A DNA stretch of 64,000 nucleotides. Source: Fragum whitleyi. Its lineage: Eukaryota; Mollusca; Bivalvia; Cardiida; Cardiidae. Position 1 is the stretch's first letter. Each line of letters opens with the position of its first letter. The stretch lies in contig OX411559.1 of NCBI GenBank assembly GCA_948146395.1, positions 29,108,708 through 29,172,707 on the forward strand, written 5' to 3'. This document shows positions 1 to 13,400 of this stretch, one piece after another. The position numbers and the translations under genes were made by a program. The notes under the pieces were generated by a model. The model saw only the letters and a program-made list of their open reading frames with translations, did not search any database and was not told the DNA's origin.

Positions 1-2420
1 CTTTCTCGCACAGCACTGAAACCTTTTGATTATTTCGTTTACTTTTAAATGTTAAAATCGCGTTGTTCACTTGTAGCCTAGTTATTAGTTATTAGAAAAA
101 TTGCTTCAGAAAAATTCAGGTTATTGTCCATATTTTGTATACTAGATAGAATGATATTTATCTAGTTTAGATAAAGATACAATAAATAGTAAAAAAGTCT
201 GCTTAGTACATTCTTTCTGTCTTAGTAAGCTTCATTAGATCTTATAATTTCATACGAAATAGATATTTATGAAGATAGTTTATAGTTGATTGTTATATTT
301 GCTGTATGCATGATTATGTGTAAATTTCACTTGTGTGCTTTATTTATAGAGTTTAATTATACTTAAGTCTTACATATGCTTACAAATCGAACTCATTTCT
401 AACTCATTTCAAAAGGAATTTCCTGTCATAAAAAATGAATAATTTGTTTTTTTAGAAGAAAAGTATGAATTGAAATTAAGAGAGATTTCCTTCTGTTTAA
501 TATTTCTGACTCTCTCTTAGTTTGTTTGTATGCATATGTAAACTAATTATGTTTTTGTCAAATTTTTATTTTGTATTTTAAATCAGGAAAGTTGTGCATT
601 TTGATCCGTTGATTCCAGTGTTTCATATATTTAGAGATGTATTTGTTAATCAAAATTACATGTCTTGAGATTTTGTTTGTTATGAGAGTAACACTTCACA
701 CACAAGGATTTTTCGGGAGGAACCACGCTGGAAACATATTGGATACTTCTTTATTTATAAAAAGATTCATCTACCAGTATGTTACTAAGAAAAGTACCTG
801 AAGATTAAAGAAGGGAATATACCATATTTTTTACAGAGATTGAAGTCATAAAACCCAAAGGAAAGGATGCTTTATTTTTCAAACAAGCATTTTGGCAATG
901 ACAATAGATGCATGGTTGTTGAAGCATGGTTGTTGGCCTTACAATTATGCAGTGACAAAAAGACTGTAGTTTCTTCTGGCCCTTGTTTATATAAATAAAG
1001 AAATGAATGAGTGATTTTTGGCAAAAACATTGTTCATGGCGCTTTCAGAATCTTAATGAGACAATATCCTACTCCTTTTTTTGCATATCACTCGTAGCTG
1101 GTGTTAGGGTTAAATGTTTGGTTTTGGGAAACTGGGTTTGTGTGATCGTGTAAAGAAAAGAGAAATTAGGAACACTGTGTCTTTTGTCATTGTCATGTGC
1201 TTTACTTATCATCACTTTAAACAAAGAATTTAATTCTAAATACTTATTTAATCTGTGATTGAAGGATTATTTTTGTTTGAAAACATTACTACAGTTATAT
1301 GAAAGTGATTATATTAGGATTAAGTTGTTTCAACTAGTTTAAGTTCTTTGGTTAAGTTGTGTAGAATAAAAAGATTTACAGAAAGAACTTTGGTGTGAAA
1401 GAGGAACCAAAAAAATAAATAAATAAATAAACAACAGCCTTTTGTCAAAATGTGTTTAAAGCTAAGATAGGTTTTCAAAGTATTCTTAGTCATATAACAA
1501 TACTTTTTTCGTTCATATAGAACAGAATAAGCATAATTTTCCTGATTTTTGCTTTACTTGTTGCATGCAACTATCCATATTCTACTATCAAATTACTTAC
1601 CCTCTTTTGATTCCCTTTGATCATCTTTTACAAAATATTCCTGTTTTTTTTTCTTGGAGGGGGGGGGGGATTATTATCAGTTTACATTTCTGTCTTTCTT
1701 TCGAGTTTAGAAATCCTGATGTTTTGCCTGTCATTACTCATTCTTGAAAATCAGTAGGGGTTGAAATTTTAAGTTCATTTTCCTTCACATCTTTTGACTT
1801 TTGACGAGATAGACATGAATAATTTGGAAATGAAGATTTCGACTGCTTAAAGACAGTTTGTCAATGATAATTTGATAAAAGGTTAAATTATCCAGCTTAA
1901 ACCTAAAGTAAAATGAAATGTAGGAATAAGTATGTCACCTGTATCATAAAAAGGGGCAGTCCTAAAATGTATGATAAAAAAGATATGAGCTTCAGCTAGT
2001 TCCACTAGGACTTATATATGAAGAATAAAATAACAGGGAGGTAAAACTCTTTTTTTTTTCTTCTAGAAAAGCCAACAAATGCAAAACTTTTGGTCAATCT
2101 GTGAATTCCTCGCTGTCTTCCAAGGGTTGGCACATGTTATATTTTCTAGGTGGCCTATTTTCTGATGATGGAACAAATATGATACAGCATCGGTTTTTTC
2201 AATATCAATTTTCTTGCATATTTTCTCATTGGTGGTAGAATTAGGTGAATCTTTCTTTCTGTCTCTCTCAATCTCAGTCTCTTTTTTATCATCAAAATAA
2301 TACAGTAAAAGCTAGACGAATGGGGTGTTGGGGTCCCAGATTGGATCCCGACAGCAACACATCTTTTCCTGCAATGGGCTGATTTTATGCTCACCTGAGT
2401 ACATTGACCCAACTAGTCTA
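1..2420. other. upstream/intron DNA with no recognisable exon
   Basis: This is AT-rich non-coding sequence. It has a run of nine G at about 1660 and an AAATAAATAAATAAATAAA run near 1411. Around 2290-2420 lies repeat-like sequence ending in a TGCTCACCTGAGTAC phrase, related to the hairpin family that begins just downstream. Missing 5' exons of the multi-IQ gene could lie here, but none was convincing. Confidence 0.5.
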
Positions 2421-2461
2421 TACCCATAAATTTATTCATTTTGCTTTCTGGCTAGGGTTTT

Positions 2462-3260
2462 TAGCTCACCTGAGCACATTGTGCTCATGGTGAGCTTCTG
2501 TGATCATGGAATGTCAGTTGTCCGTTGTGTGTCATATGTTGTCTGTCGTCCGGCATCAGGCATCAACAATTTTAGTGTTTACACTCTAGAAGCCCCAAAT
2601 ATGACCCAATATTCATGAAACTTGGTCAGAATGTTGGTAAGATCACAAGGACGAACCCTACTGAAAATGGGAAGGATCCATGTCAAATGATAGGAAAAGG
2701 GGCCTTAATGACATTTTTCTTGTTTACAATCTAGAGACCACAATTATGGCCTGATCTTCATGAAACTTGGTCAGAATATTGGCCAGGTCACAAGGGTGAA
2801 CCCTATTGAAAATGGGATGATTCATGCATATAATGGGGAAAGGGGCATTAATTATAATTTTCTTGTTAACACTCTAGAGTCCACAAATATGGCACAATCT
2901 ACATAAAATTTGGTAACAAAATTGGTCAAGTCACAAGGATGAAGCCTATATAGCAAATTCGAAGGATCCCTGTCATTTTACAGGAAAAGTGAAGATGAAG
3001 ATTTTCATATTTACACTCCAGAAGCCTGGCCCTCTCTTTTTGAAACTTCGTCAAATGTTTGTCAGGTCACAATGATTAACCCTTTTGGTATTGGGAGGGA
3101 TCCATTTGAAATCACTGGAAAATGGGACCTGAATGACAATCTTCTTGTTTACACTGTAGTAGCCACAATTCTGGTACATTCTTCATAAAATTTGGTCAGA
3201 ATTTATGTAGTCAAAAGGTCTATTTAAAAATGTGTTGTCCAATGAGAAAATACATGAAAA
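2462..3260 (+). repeat. hairpin-headed tandem-unit element, copy 1
   Basis: It starts with a near-palindromic head at about 2464-2497 (AGCTCACCTGAGCAC, short loop, then GTGCTCATGGTGAGCT). A GTC-rich leader follows, then four to five diverged units of about 150 bp carrying phrases such as CATGAAACTTGGTCAGAAT and GTCACAAGG. No reading frame runs through. Four other loci in the window have the same plan. Confidence 0.7.
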
Positions 3261-3539
3261 AAGGCCTTCATTTTATTCATTCACTCCACGAGGTTATTTT
3301 CTCAGTATTTCAGTATTGTTTGTCTTGTCAAGGAGGAATTCCTTCGTGACACTTGTTTAGAAGAAAAGGCTAGAAACTTTTACGGAGATCATAGGAATAG
3401 AGTTATGTCTTTATTGAAAAATTTAATCGTCATTTAATGTTCTTTAAAGTATTTAATTTTGCTAAGGGAGGAGGCAAAGAGACGAAGGTGAGCGATATAG
3501 GATCATCATGGGCCTCTTTTTAATAATATATGTTGAATG

Positions 3540-3665
3540 AGCAGGTTGAAGCTAGGAAATGATGTCGTGGTTGTTCTGGTGAGGGAAATACCAGGAGCCA
3601 TTGGTCAAAAGTTCTAGGAACTGCGATATGACCAAAAAAACGTTTAAAGCAGCACCATTCAAACA
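3540..3665 (+). mobile_element. SINE tail fragment (family of 25841-26092)
   Basis: It contains the body phrases shared by four loci here: a tGTCGTGGTtGTtCTGGTGAG-type stretch, AAATACCAGG, CCATTGGTCA and GCGATATGACC. The tRNA head is absent, so this is a 5'-truncated or decayed copy. Confidence 0.55.
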
Positions 3666-5037
3666 CTCAGATTTTCTTTTGCTACCTTCGACTCAAAACC
3701 CTTTTCTTTCTTCATTTATACTTCTATATTTCTTTTAAGTCTCCATCCTTTTCCTTGGTCTAGTCTCCCTGTGTCTTTGATCCCATACTCTCTATTTCTA
3801 TGGATATGCATGTGTTAGTGTGCTTATTGTGTCTCTTGTAATACTGCTTTGTTATTTTTAACACATATAACTAAATAAAGGAATGGAATGAATTAAAAAA
3901 ACAACAGCAACAAATTGACAGACTAATCATTGTTTGGCAGTATTTGGATTTCTGTGGTAGCACTTAACATTAAACCAATGATAAGATGATCTTTGATTTT
4001 CATGGTCGTTGAATTTAATGTAGTTTAATCAGCATTTTTGGCTAATCTTGGGTTATTTGTGATGGAAAAACAAATATGTATTAGACATTCTCGCATCCTT
4101 GGAGGTCATACGTAAAGCACTACAGCACTCTCCATTCATCACCCACGGGACAATACGATAGTGTGAATATTAGTGACGATTGTATATACCTTGACTAGCA
4201 AATAAAAAATTACAATGACGAAATGCTACTCTCCCAAAAATAGATCAAATCGAGTGTTTCTGATGCTGAATACGGAAATTCCAGATGTTAAATCTGTATG
4301 TCACATAGTAAGTCTGTACGATATTCACCATTTTGATATGGATATATAACAACTTTACAAAATAGAGCGGAGACTGGTAAGAGATTCCAGATAGTCTAAA
4401 TGTTTCGGAAATGTCTTGATAATATATCGGAAAAGCTAAAAAAAACCCTTCATTGTATAATTAAAATAGGCTAGTGAAATAGGTGTTCAATGACGTGGGC
4501 TATGGTGTTGTTGCCATGTCTGTAAGCAAAGAAAGCTTCAATAGGACCATTTGAAATTTGAATAAATTTAGAAATATAAATTACTTATATAACCGAATAA
4601 ATATTTTTAAGCTAAAAAGCTTGAGATCACCAATCAAAATGCTCCATGAATTATTCATGAGAACGAGAAAATTTAAACAACTTGTCCTAGAGTCGATCAA
4701 TGTAGTTTACGGAATGGAGCGACATTGCGTTAAAGAGGATAACATTAGTTCTTAGAGGGGCTCTCTGTTGAGCAAGTAATTGTTGATGTCAAAATCCATT
4801 CGGTATATTAAGGTTTGCATGTGCAGGTAGTGCATGGCATTCATGTTAATCAAAAGTAGTTATGTTCTTCCCCATTCCTTTATCTATTTATGATAACAAT
4901 ATTTTAACTATCACTGCTTTTCACATCACTTTTCTTTTGTGCACACTGCTTATAATCACCTCTTCCTTCGAACTCTGCACATGTTTTCTGCACATGTAGA
5001 GAAAAACATTATATATTTTAATTTCTCCAATCATCAG
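3666..5037. other. intron/upstream DNA of the multi-IQ gene, no exon found
   Basis: This is AT-rich sequence with short open stretches only (the longest is about 65 codons at 4558). None has both splice signals and protein-like composition. A CT-rich stretch at 3660-3800 is unremarkable. Confidence 0.45.
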
Positions 5038-8000
5038 ACTGAAGGAAAGCGTCATGATCAATGGAATGATTCATTTGAACAAGCAGACCGAAGTAACAAT
5101 GCAAGAAGCTCTACTCCCGCCTCTGTTCGGGAGGCAAGACATAGAGATGAACTCAAACAACACGAGGTATACAAACATACATATTTCTGCAAATAGATAA
5201 AAGAAAAAAAATCTCAAAATGGGAAAAATAGGATCTGTGACGTAAAAATTAAGTCTTTTTTCTCTCGTAAATACCAGTTTAAAAAAAAACTAATTATTGG
5301 AAGATGATAGAATGATAGAAATGTCTTGAAAAAGTGTGTTAAATGACGTTATTAGAGCGTTATCCTACAAGATAAGGATATCTCTGATGGCTGTTTCGTT
5401 ATTGAGGATAGGGGGAGCTATATGAGAAAAAATATCTTATTTTAAAATGCCTGACAAAAATTATTTGTTCACCAATAAAAACTATTTACTAATACCAGCG
5501 CTTCTGTTTGTTTATAAAGAGCTTAATGGAACTAATATGATCTTGCTTTATTAATTTTTTTGATGGGTAACTTCATTGTTGCTTTAATTGTTCAAAACAA
5601 AATATGAATTAGAGGATCTAGCATGGCCTTCATTATTTCAGTGAATTTTATTAAGTATTAAGTACATTTGGGAGTGTCCAGAAACATTTTTTTCTCACAT
5701 TTATTACTCTGTAGGCTGCTACTCGAATACAAGCTGGTGTACGTGGTAGGATTACAAGAAAAGGTTTAGAAAGACAAAAGAAGGAAAAGGAACAACAGGA
5801 TGATATGAGACGCGAAGAAGAAAGGCTGAGATATGAAGAAGAAGAGAGGCGAAAAGACCATGCTGCCACAAAAATTCAGGCTGGATTTAAGGGTTATAAG
5901 GTTCGCCAAACCCAGAAGGGTAGAAAGCAGGTTAGTGTCAATAATGCAAATCGCGAGAAAGAACTTAACGAAGCTGCAGTTAAAATTCAAAGTGGCTATA
6001 GAGGTTATATAACTAGAAAGTATACACATAAAAAGCTGAAAGAACAATCAGTTGATATAAATGCAAATAAAGACAAGGTGGACGAAGAGCAAAATAAAAG
6101 AGAAAATGATGCAGCGGTTAAGATTCAAAGTGGCTACCGTGGATACAGAACAAGGAAAACTATAAAGGCCGATCGGGAAAAGAGAATGGTTGAAAAACAG
6201 AAAGAAGAATCCGCTCAGAAAATCCAAGCATCTTTTAGAGGATACCAAGTTAGAAAAGATGTAGCCAAAATGAGAGCAGAAAAGGTGGAAGAGCCAATAT
6301 CAGACGCTCAAGACGATGTTGCCAAACGAGAAGACCAGGCTGCTGTTAAAATTCAAGCTGGTTATAGAGGATACCAAGCACGTAAGCAGGTAAAGGCCAA
6401 CAAAGAAACAGCTAACAAACTGCGAGAAGATGAAGCAGCAACAAAGATTCAAGCAGCAGCCAGAGGATATCACACCAGGAAAACACATAAAAGAAATAAT
6501 CAAGAGCCTCAGCTACCCGATTCAATCCCAAATAATGATGAAGATGAAAGTAAACTTAATACAGCCGCTACTAAAATCCAGAGCGCCTTTAAGGGTTATC
6601 AAACACGAAAAGAAATTAAATCTAAGGTAACATGTTACAATTCAGAACACTCAGATTTGCTAGCTGATGATATTGATCAGCTGCCAGAGTCTGTAGTTTC
6701 TAGGTATACTCAAAGAAAAGACCATGAACGTTTTTCATTTAGGGATGACAACGCTACCAATATTCAGATGACTTACAGAGCAAACTTTTCTAGGAACAAA
6801 CAATCAAATTTGAAAAACACTTTAAACAGTTGGACAACAACAGCCATTTTACAAGCAGCCTTAATAGGGGTTTTAGTAAAGAAAAACTTTGGGAATAATA
6901 TAAAAAAGGGTCAATGTACTGAAATTCTTTCTTATAAATATTCAAATAATGCAGAACAAATACCTAAATATACCTCCAAATTAATCGAAAGCTTGCAATC
7001 TGCAGTTAGAGGGTATAGAACAAGGAGAAATTTTAATGAACACTATAAAGCAAAATCTAAGATTTTGTCTGTAGGCCAAGGAGATTATTTTGCTACGCTT
7101 ATCCAATCATTGTGCAGAGGGTATCTTGTTAGAAATAACTTAACTATAGAAAAAACACTCTCCGCTATTTCTAGTCAAGGTCCCAACTCACCAGTGCATA
7201 AAACTACAAACAAGTTACAAAAAACATACTGGAAAGATTCAAATATCAAAATGTACTCAGACAAAACAATCAGACTAGCAGCAACTCGTATACAAGCAAC
7301 CTACTTTATGTATAAAACTAGAGCAAGTATGCAAGCATGGAAATTCGAACAGGCAGTACATGTTGAACAAACACCATATAAAACTGATGAACACGCAAAA
7401 GCTGCTTTAGTAATTCATGAGCACTTCATGAAATACATTAAAAGAAAACAGAAAAGATCTAAGGTTAAAAACTTACCAGAGCGACTAAACAGTAGTGTGA
7501 GCATCTTATGTGATTCAAAGAGAAAGAGAGATTTTTCAGGCAAATATAAATTTGATGGATTTGGAGAGACTTCACTGAGATCTTCAACAAGAATCAGTGA
7601 GTTCCAGCAAACCGACGTGGGCTTAACAGGAAACGAGTCCCAAAGCGCAGTTAATCACAACGAGAGAGATTATATGGGAGGTGAAGTTGAGAAGGAAGGA
7701 GAGAGTGTGAAAGAGGTGGAGGATGAGGAGGGAGAATTATCTTCCATACAAAGAAATGTGAACGCTGTTAGCCAACTACAAGCTGCCTTCTGGGCCTATC
7801 GACTTCGTAGAGAAATATCAGAACTAATGAGTGGTGGTGGTGAGCTCATCGATATTCAAAAGGTAAATAGGGCTGTCTCTGCCTTAAGAAAAGATTTCTC
7901 GTTACGAAGTGCTAAAGTAAGGAGGCTTGGTTTTGAGAAAAATAAACATGCAAGTAAAGATTTATGGAAAAGTGAAAATCGAGGTGCCCATTTTGACCAA

Positions 8001-11000
8001 AAAGGAAACATTGAAAAGAGTACATACATTGATGATAATTATAGGCGGTTCTTGGAACGTCTTACGACAAAAGAAGAAGTTAAAAAGAAAGAAAGCGTAG
8101 CAAAAATTGTTAAAGCAATGGAGCGGTATAAACTAGGAAAAGAAAAACAGATGAATATCAAAAAGAACAAAAGCGCCTTAATTTTGGTAAATTCTTTTAG
8201 GTTATTCGAAGCAAGAAAGGCTGAACATAACAAAAGATTAGAGTCACAAAGAGTTAAGTCCTTGTTACATGGTGCATTTTCGAATTATAAATGCAGAAAA
8301 GCTAAATTCTTTAAAAGATCTGAAGAAAATGCTAAAAAAAGGAATAAAGAAACTATAGTAAAGGCCTTCTCTGCTTATCTCAATCATAAAAATGAGAGTG
8401 AGAAAACGTTAAAGAGTAATCAAATGGAGGGAGCTAAAACTATACAGATTGCATTTAAGAGATACACAAGAAAGAAGAAAAAGATCCACAAAGAGTCTGC
8501 AGATGAGATGGATTTAAAAGAAAAGCAAGCCAGGGAATATGCCAAACAAAAAGCAAAGAAAGAATTGAATATCTCGCAAATACTGCAGGCAGCCGTTAGG
8601 GGATTTATATCTAGGAAGATAGTAAAACCGAAATCATCACAGAGATTAAATAGCCAAAGAAGTAATAGGTCCCTCCATGTCGAAATGCATAGTAGAATTT
8701 TGCTAGACAGAGCTACAGAATTACAGGCTGCATTTTCTGGTTTTCAGGTGAGAAAGGTATTCATGTCATTGTCTAGACTTGTAGAATCAGATTCAAATAT
8801 TGATGATAATGGTTTATCTCAAATATTTCAGAGAATGGGTTCTTTGTCTGAGACGGACGACTTCAAACTGAGGCATAAATCTATTGCTAAATTGCAAGCA
8901 TTTAATAAATTACAGGAACAAAGTATGTTGAAAGGTAAAAAAGAAGCTACTGCAGTTGTTCCCCCAATTGTTGCTAAAGACAAAAATATGCCTTTTATTC
9001 CTTACCATGGGTCATTAACTAGTTTGACTAGATCAAAAACAACTTTTACTGCTGCACCCGTAACAAGAGATAATTTTGTTTATAAATCATACACTGAACC
9101 AGAGCTGTTCCAAAACGGGGTATATATTAAAAAGCCAAGCAAAATAGAAACTTACATAAAGAAGAAAGTCGCTTCAACCCAAATCCAGGCAAGCTTCAGA
9201 GGTTACGTCACACGAAAGAGATACATACAGAAAACAGTATTGAAAAAAGATGTTAGGCCAAAGTCAAGTATTAAAAGACCGAAATCCTCAAAATCAAGCA
9301 GAGTTAGTTTCAAATTGACTCCAGAGGAAGAGCACAAAGCAAAGAAACATGAAGACCTGAGTGACCAAGTTAAACACAGAACAACAACTGTTAAACTGGA
9401 AGCTGAAAGAAGAAAGCTTGTAGCAGGGGCTATAAAGCTTAAAAAAGAAACTCAAGAAGCAAAGCAGGCTACTACATTTGTCAAAATTCAAGCTGAAAAA
9501 CGTAAAGAAATAAAAACAGAAGAAGAAAACAAAAGTGCTTTGTGCATTCAGAAGGTTTACAGAGGCTTTAAAGTGAGAAAAACACTTAAAAATGGTCGAT
9601 TACAAAAGTATGAGGCTGAATATAATGAATGGAAGCATAAAAGAATAAATGCTGCTATTGCAATACAAAGTAGTTGGAGGGGCTACACTGTGAGGAAAGA
9701 TCTCCAAGATACAGAAGCAAACTTGATGGAAGAGATGCCAATAAGAAATGAGGAAAGTGATGTTTCTTCCACAGAATCAACAAATGACTTACCAGAGTTA
9801 ATTGTCATCAACATCGGAAGAACAAAGTCAGAAATAGAAAGAGCAGAAAAACGATATGAAAATGCCAACATGATACAAATGGTAGTAAGAGCAAATAAAA
9901 TGCGAAGACGAATGCAGATAAAAATGGCAAGGCGACGGCTTACATACAATATCGCTGCAAATACGATACAGGCATTGTATAGGGGTTTCAATACTAGGAG
10001 AATGATAACGGTCAATGCTGCAGCTACAAGATTGCAAACTGCTGTTAAGGCACATTTAGCTCGGAAAAATAGATATAAGATACTTGCTGAAATGCAAATG
10101 CAAAAATTGAAGGCAGTTTGCTACCTCCAAGCTGCTAATCGAAGCCGGTTGACTAGAATGAACATGGAAAAAATGAAGACTTCACTGCGTCAGAATGAAG
10201 CTGCAACAAGTATCAAGGCAGGATTCAAAGGGTATTTAGTTCGCCAAGAGTTAGCCGAGAGAAAGAATGAATTAGAAAATATTGCTTCAACTAGAATACA
10301 AGCGAGTGTGAAAGGTTGGAGAGAAAGAGAAAATATGCGGGCGAAAAGGAAAGCTGCGACAATTATCATTTCTGCATATAGGTCATATGTAAAAAGATTC
10401 CAAAATGATATCTATAAAGCTAAGCTTGCTAAAGTTCAAAAAGCTTCAAACAGACTTCAAGCATGTTTCAGGGCTTACATTTGTAGGCAAGAGACAAAAC
10501 GGTACATAGCAGCCGAAATGAAAAGAAAGCGAAAGGAAGCTGCTATTAAGATACAATCATCTTATCGTGGGTACTTAGGTAGGAAAGTAGCTATAGATCG
10601 AAAATGTGCAAAACAGATGAATGATGACGCAGTTTACATCATTGACTTGCTTATAGATAAGGCGTTTGGTTATATCAAAAAAAGGGCAGATTCTGCAGAT
10701 AGAATTCAAGCAACTATTGAAGGGCATAGAACAAGACAACGCGTCACAACAAAACTTCGAATATTGATGGATAAAAGAAGGAAAGAAAAAGCTGACAGTG
10801 CTACTTTCATTCAGACCATGGTTAGAATCAATCAAGGAAGAAGCCGGGTATTAAAGAGAAGGTCTGATATTGCGAAAAAGAGCGCTTCGTCTAAACTTCA
10901 AGCTATGTTTCGAGGCAAAGTCGCACGTGAACAATACAAGAGAAGGCAAATTCAAGCTGCTAAGAACACGGCAGCATCGCTTATCCAGACGGTTGTTAGA

Positions 11001-11675
11001 GTGCAACATGTGCGTAACAGCCTTGCTGCTTCAAAAGAATTGCGATTAAGGAATGAATCAGCAACAAAAATACAGGCCCTTTTCCGTGGATACAGTGTCA
11101 GAATAGACCTTGATAGAGAACACCGGTACCTTGCTAGTCTTTTGCCCCCAGTCCTCAGTCCTAGAACAAGGTCTGGTAGACAACTTTCGTTAGAAGTAGA
11201 TGAAGTTCTCATGAGAAATGCAAGAGCTATGATTTTATTTCATAGAAAAGCAACGGAATTACAAGGTGCATTTAGAGGTCACTTGATCCGTAAAGAGCTG
11301 AAGAGGAGGCTTGTAATAAAAACATTCGTGAACAAGAAAACTCCAAGGCGAGTTGTCAGTAGCAATCAATCATCAATTGAAGAAAAATCGGCTATTTTGA
11401 TTCAAAAGACATTCAGGGGTTATTCTGACAGATCAGTCTACAATAAATTAATAGAACACAAAAGAGATGTTTGGAGATCTGCCTCAAGTCAAATCCAGGC
11501 ATCCGTTAGGGGCTATAAATATAGAATGCAAGAAAAAATAAACAGACAGAGACTAAAGAATGAAAGTAATGAAGAAATCTCAAGAGAAAAACGCGAGGCA
11601 GCTGATATAATTTCATATGCATATAGAGGGTTGTTTTGTAAAAGAGAGAAAGTGCTCAGTAGATATGAAATGTAA
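5038..11675 (+). CDS. giant multi-IQ-motif (calmodulin-binding) protein, 5' end incomplete
   Basis: Two exons are seen: 5038-5166 (43 codons, polypyrimidine tract and CAG acceptor, GTATAC donor) and the terminal exon 5715-11675 (1986 codons plus TAA), joined in phase 0 across a 548-bp intron. The protein is basic and helical. It carries about 43 IQ-like segments of the form AAxxIQxxxRGYxxRK. Eight strong ones lie at about 5715-6620, weaker ones at 6750-9150, and about 20 at 9170-11640, often 25-35 residues apart. The linkers are charged helices (one is E/R/K-rich at 5775-5855), with an acidic patch at about 7675-7745. IQ motifs bind calmodulin or calmodulin-like light chains, so the chain may be a long calmodulin-loaded rod. 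No motor, calponin-homology or enzymatic domain is visible. ASPM also packs its IQ repeats into a giant exon, but its repeat wording differs and no CH domain is present here. A ciliary, spindle or cytoskeletal role is a guess. The start codon must lie in exons not found. Confidence 0.9.
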
Positions 11676-11803
11676 TTGAGTGATGGTTCACGTACCACAC
11701 AATGACTCAAATAATGACACACAGGCGCACGCACACACACAAATCTTAAGAACAGTATAAGTGGAGTCAGGACAAGAGATTGATTGACTTTTCCAAACGG
11801 ATC

Positions 11804-11825
11804 AATAAATATATTGAAAAATAAA
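11804..11825 (+). terminator. poly(A) signals of the multi-IQ gene
   Basis: Two AATAAA hexamers (11804-11809 and 11820-11825) lie about 130-150 bp after the stop codon in AT-rich DNA. They are the first such signals downstream and fit a short 3' UTR. The cleavage site cannot be seen directly. Confidence 0.5.
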
Positions 11826-12914
11826 AAATCGATGATTGAAATGGCTTTTAAACGAAAATGAATATATAATCAATAATACCAAACAACAAACATGTATTTA
11901 CATTGACCAATAATTTTAATCAATTAATGAAAGTCGCACCAAAGCAACAATACACAAAATATTTCTTGACAATTTTCGTGGACCCTTTCAGGAAAACTTG
12001 CTAGTTAAAGTTTTCATATTTTCGCCGATTCAAAGAATAAAGTTATTTAAAAAAAATGGTCTTTTCTTTGGGCTAAATTAGTATGATTTTACTCGTTGTA
12101 TACTCAAAACAGAATTCAAATTGAAACTATTCTTTCTAGTGTTATATAATTAAAAATAGCTCGCGGGCTTTATCAATTGGTCTACTGTAACACTAAATGA
12201 TAACAGCTCAATTCTATGCTTCTAAAATTTGATGCAACACTTTACTAAAGGGTATTTTATAACATTTGAATTCTGTTTAAATTTCATTGTAACGTTTTGT
12301 AACTTCTGCAGATCTATATATCATATTAATCAACTACTGCTTTTAGCGTCTGTTCCTTTTGGTCCTAATGAAATTTTTTTTTCTAGTTTTATTCTATTTT
12401 ATAGTCTATAAAGAGGTAGTTAGCAAGACTTTAGTATGATTTGGGTCGTATCTTATATACTCATATAATTTCTTAAACTTAGTTTTTATATAGAAGGATT
12501 TCTTAGCTACAGTTATTATAGATATCCATAAAGCAAAATTATCCGATTGTCTCATCTGTATTTCTTTAAACTTAAAAAAATGTTTAAAATATACTGACCT
12601 ATTGCCTTACAGTTGAAACTTTTCACAGAAAGCATTTTTTTTTCATTTATGCAAGCTGTGGTTTTTTTTCTTAAAAAACAGAATAGTTTTTTGTGCTATT
12701 ATAATCTGTTAATGTAGCAAAGCAGCGTGCAAAATGATAGAACAGTTAAATAATATCAAACTTTGTGACAAAAAAAATAAATAAAATCATCTTTAATTAC
12801 GACCAAATGAAAATTGATAGCCTCTGCAGAAGTTGCAAACCTTAAATTTGTGACCTGTCTCGCAAATAGGAACCCTCTGGTTACTCTCTTAAACAAAACT
12901 TTAAAAAAAAATGC
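11826..12914. other. 3' flanking DNA of the multi-IQ gene
   Basis: This is very AT-rich sequence with several runs of T or A and no gene-like open frame. Nothing further is recognised. Confidence 0.5.
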
Positions 12915-13084
12915 AGTTAAAGTAGTGAGCCCGTAATAGTTCCGCAACATTTCGGAAGTCATGAACTTTAACAGTGTTAACCGAGGTTTCTCAATGATTT
13001 TCATTAGAAAACCTTGGTTCACATTGTGAAAGAACCATTGGGCCGAAATGTTGCGGAACTATTATGGGTCCACTACCTTAAGGC
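12915..13084. mobile_element. palindromic MITE-like element
   Basis: The outer parts are inverted copies: GTAATAGTTCCGCAACATTT near 12931 pairs with AAATGTTGCGGAACTATTA near 13045, and the pairing extends outward through GTAGTGAGCCC / GGGTCCACTAC. The inner arms (CCGAGGTTT / AAACCTTGG) pair imperfectly around a short loop. Total length is about 165 bp and there is no coding capacity. Confidence 0.65.
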
Positions 13085-13400
13085 AACTGAGGTATAATTT
13101 CAAAAATTCTTTTAAATGAAGATAGAACTACTATAACTGGACTCAGAAAATCAAACAAGTGCAAAATGGTTGTACCATCCTAGTCTGCCTGTGCGATCCG
13201 CGCAGTCTAATTAGTCTTTCAGTCCCTTTTTGCCTGACAGGTCATTTAATATATATGAAATGGTGATTATGTGAATTATACGAGAGGAAATAGTTGGTTG
13301 ATATGAAAAAAAAAGTGATTATTAAACGATTTCTATTAAATTGGTGTATCATGAAAGGATCCGGTTTATACAGAGGATGATAAATGAAAAAAATACACAG

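Noticed and set aside
3322..3435. Short frame with KEEFLRDTCLEEKARNFY-like translation as an extra exon of the IQ gene
   Set aside because: Composition is mildly protein-like, but no convincing acceptor/donor pair in phase was found and it sits between repeat fragments.
4558..4755. 65-codon frame as a 5' exon of the IQ gene
   Set aside because: It ends in a stop, lacks splice signals in a fitting phase and has no IQ-like or charged-helix composition.
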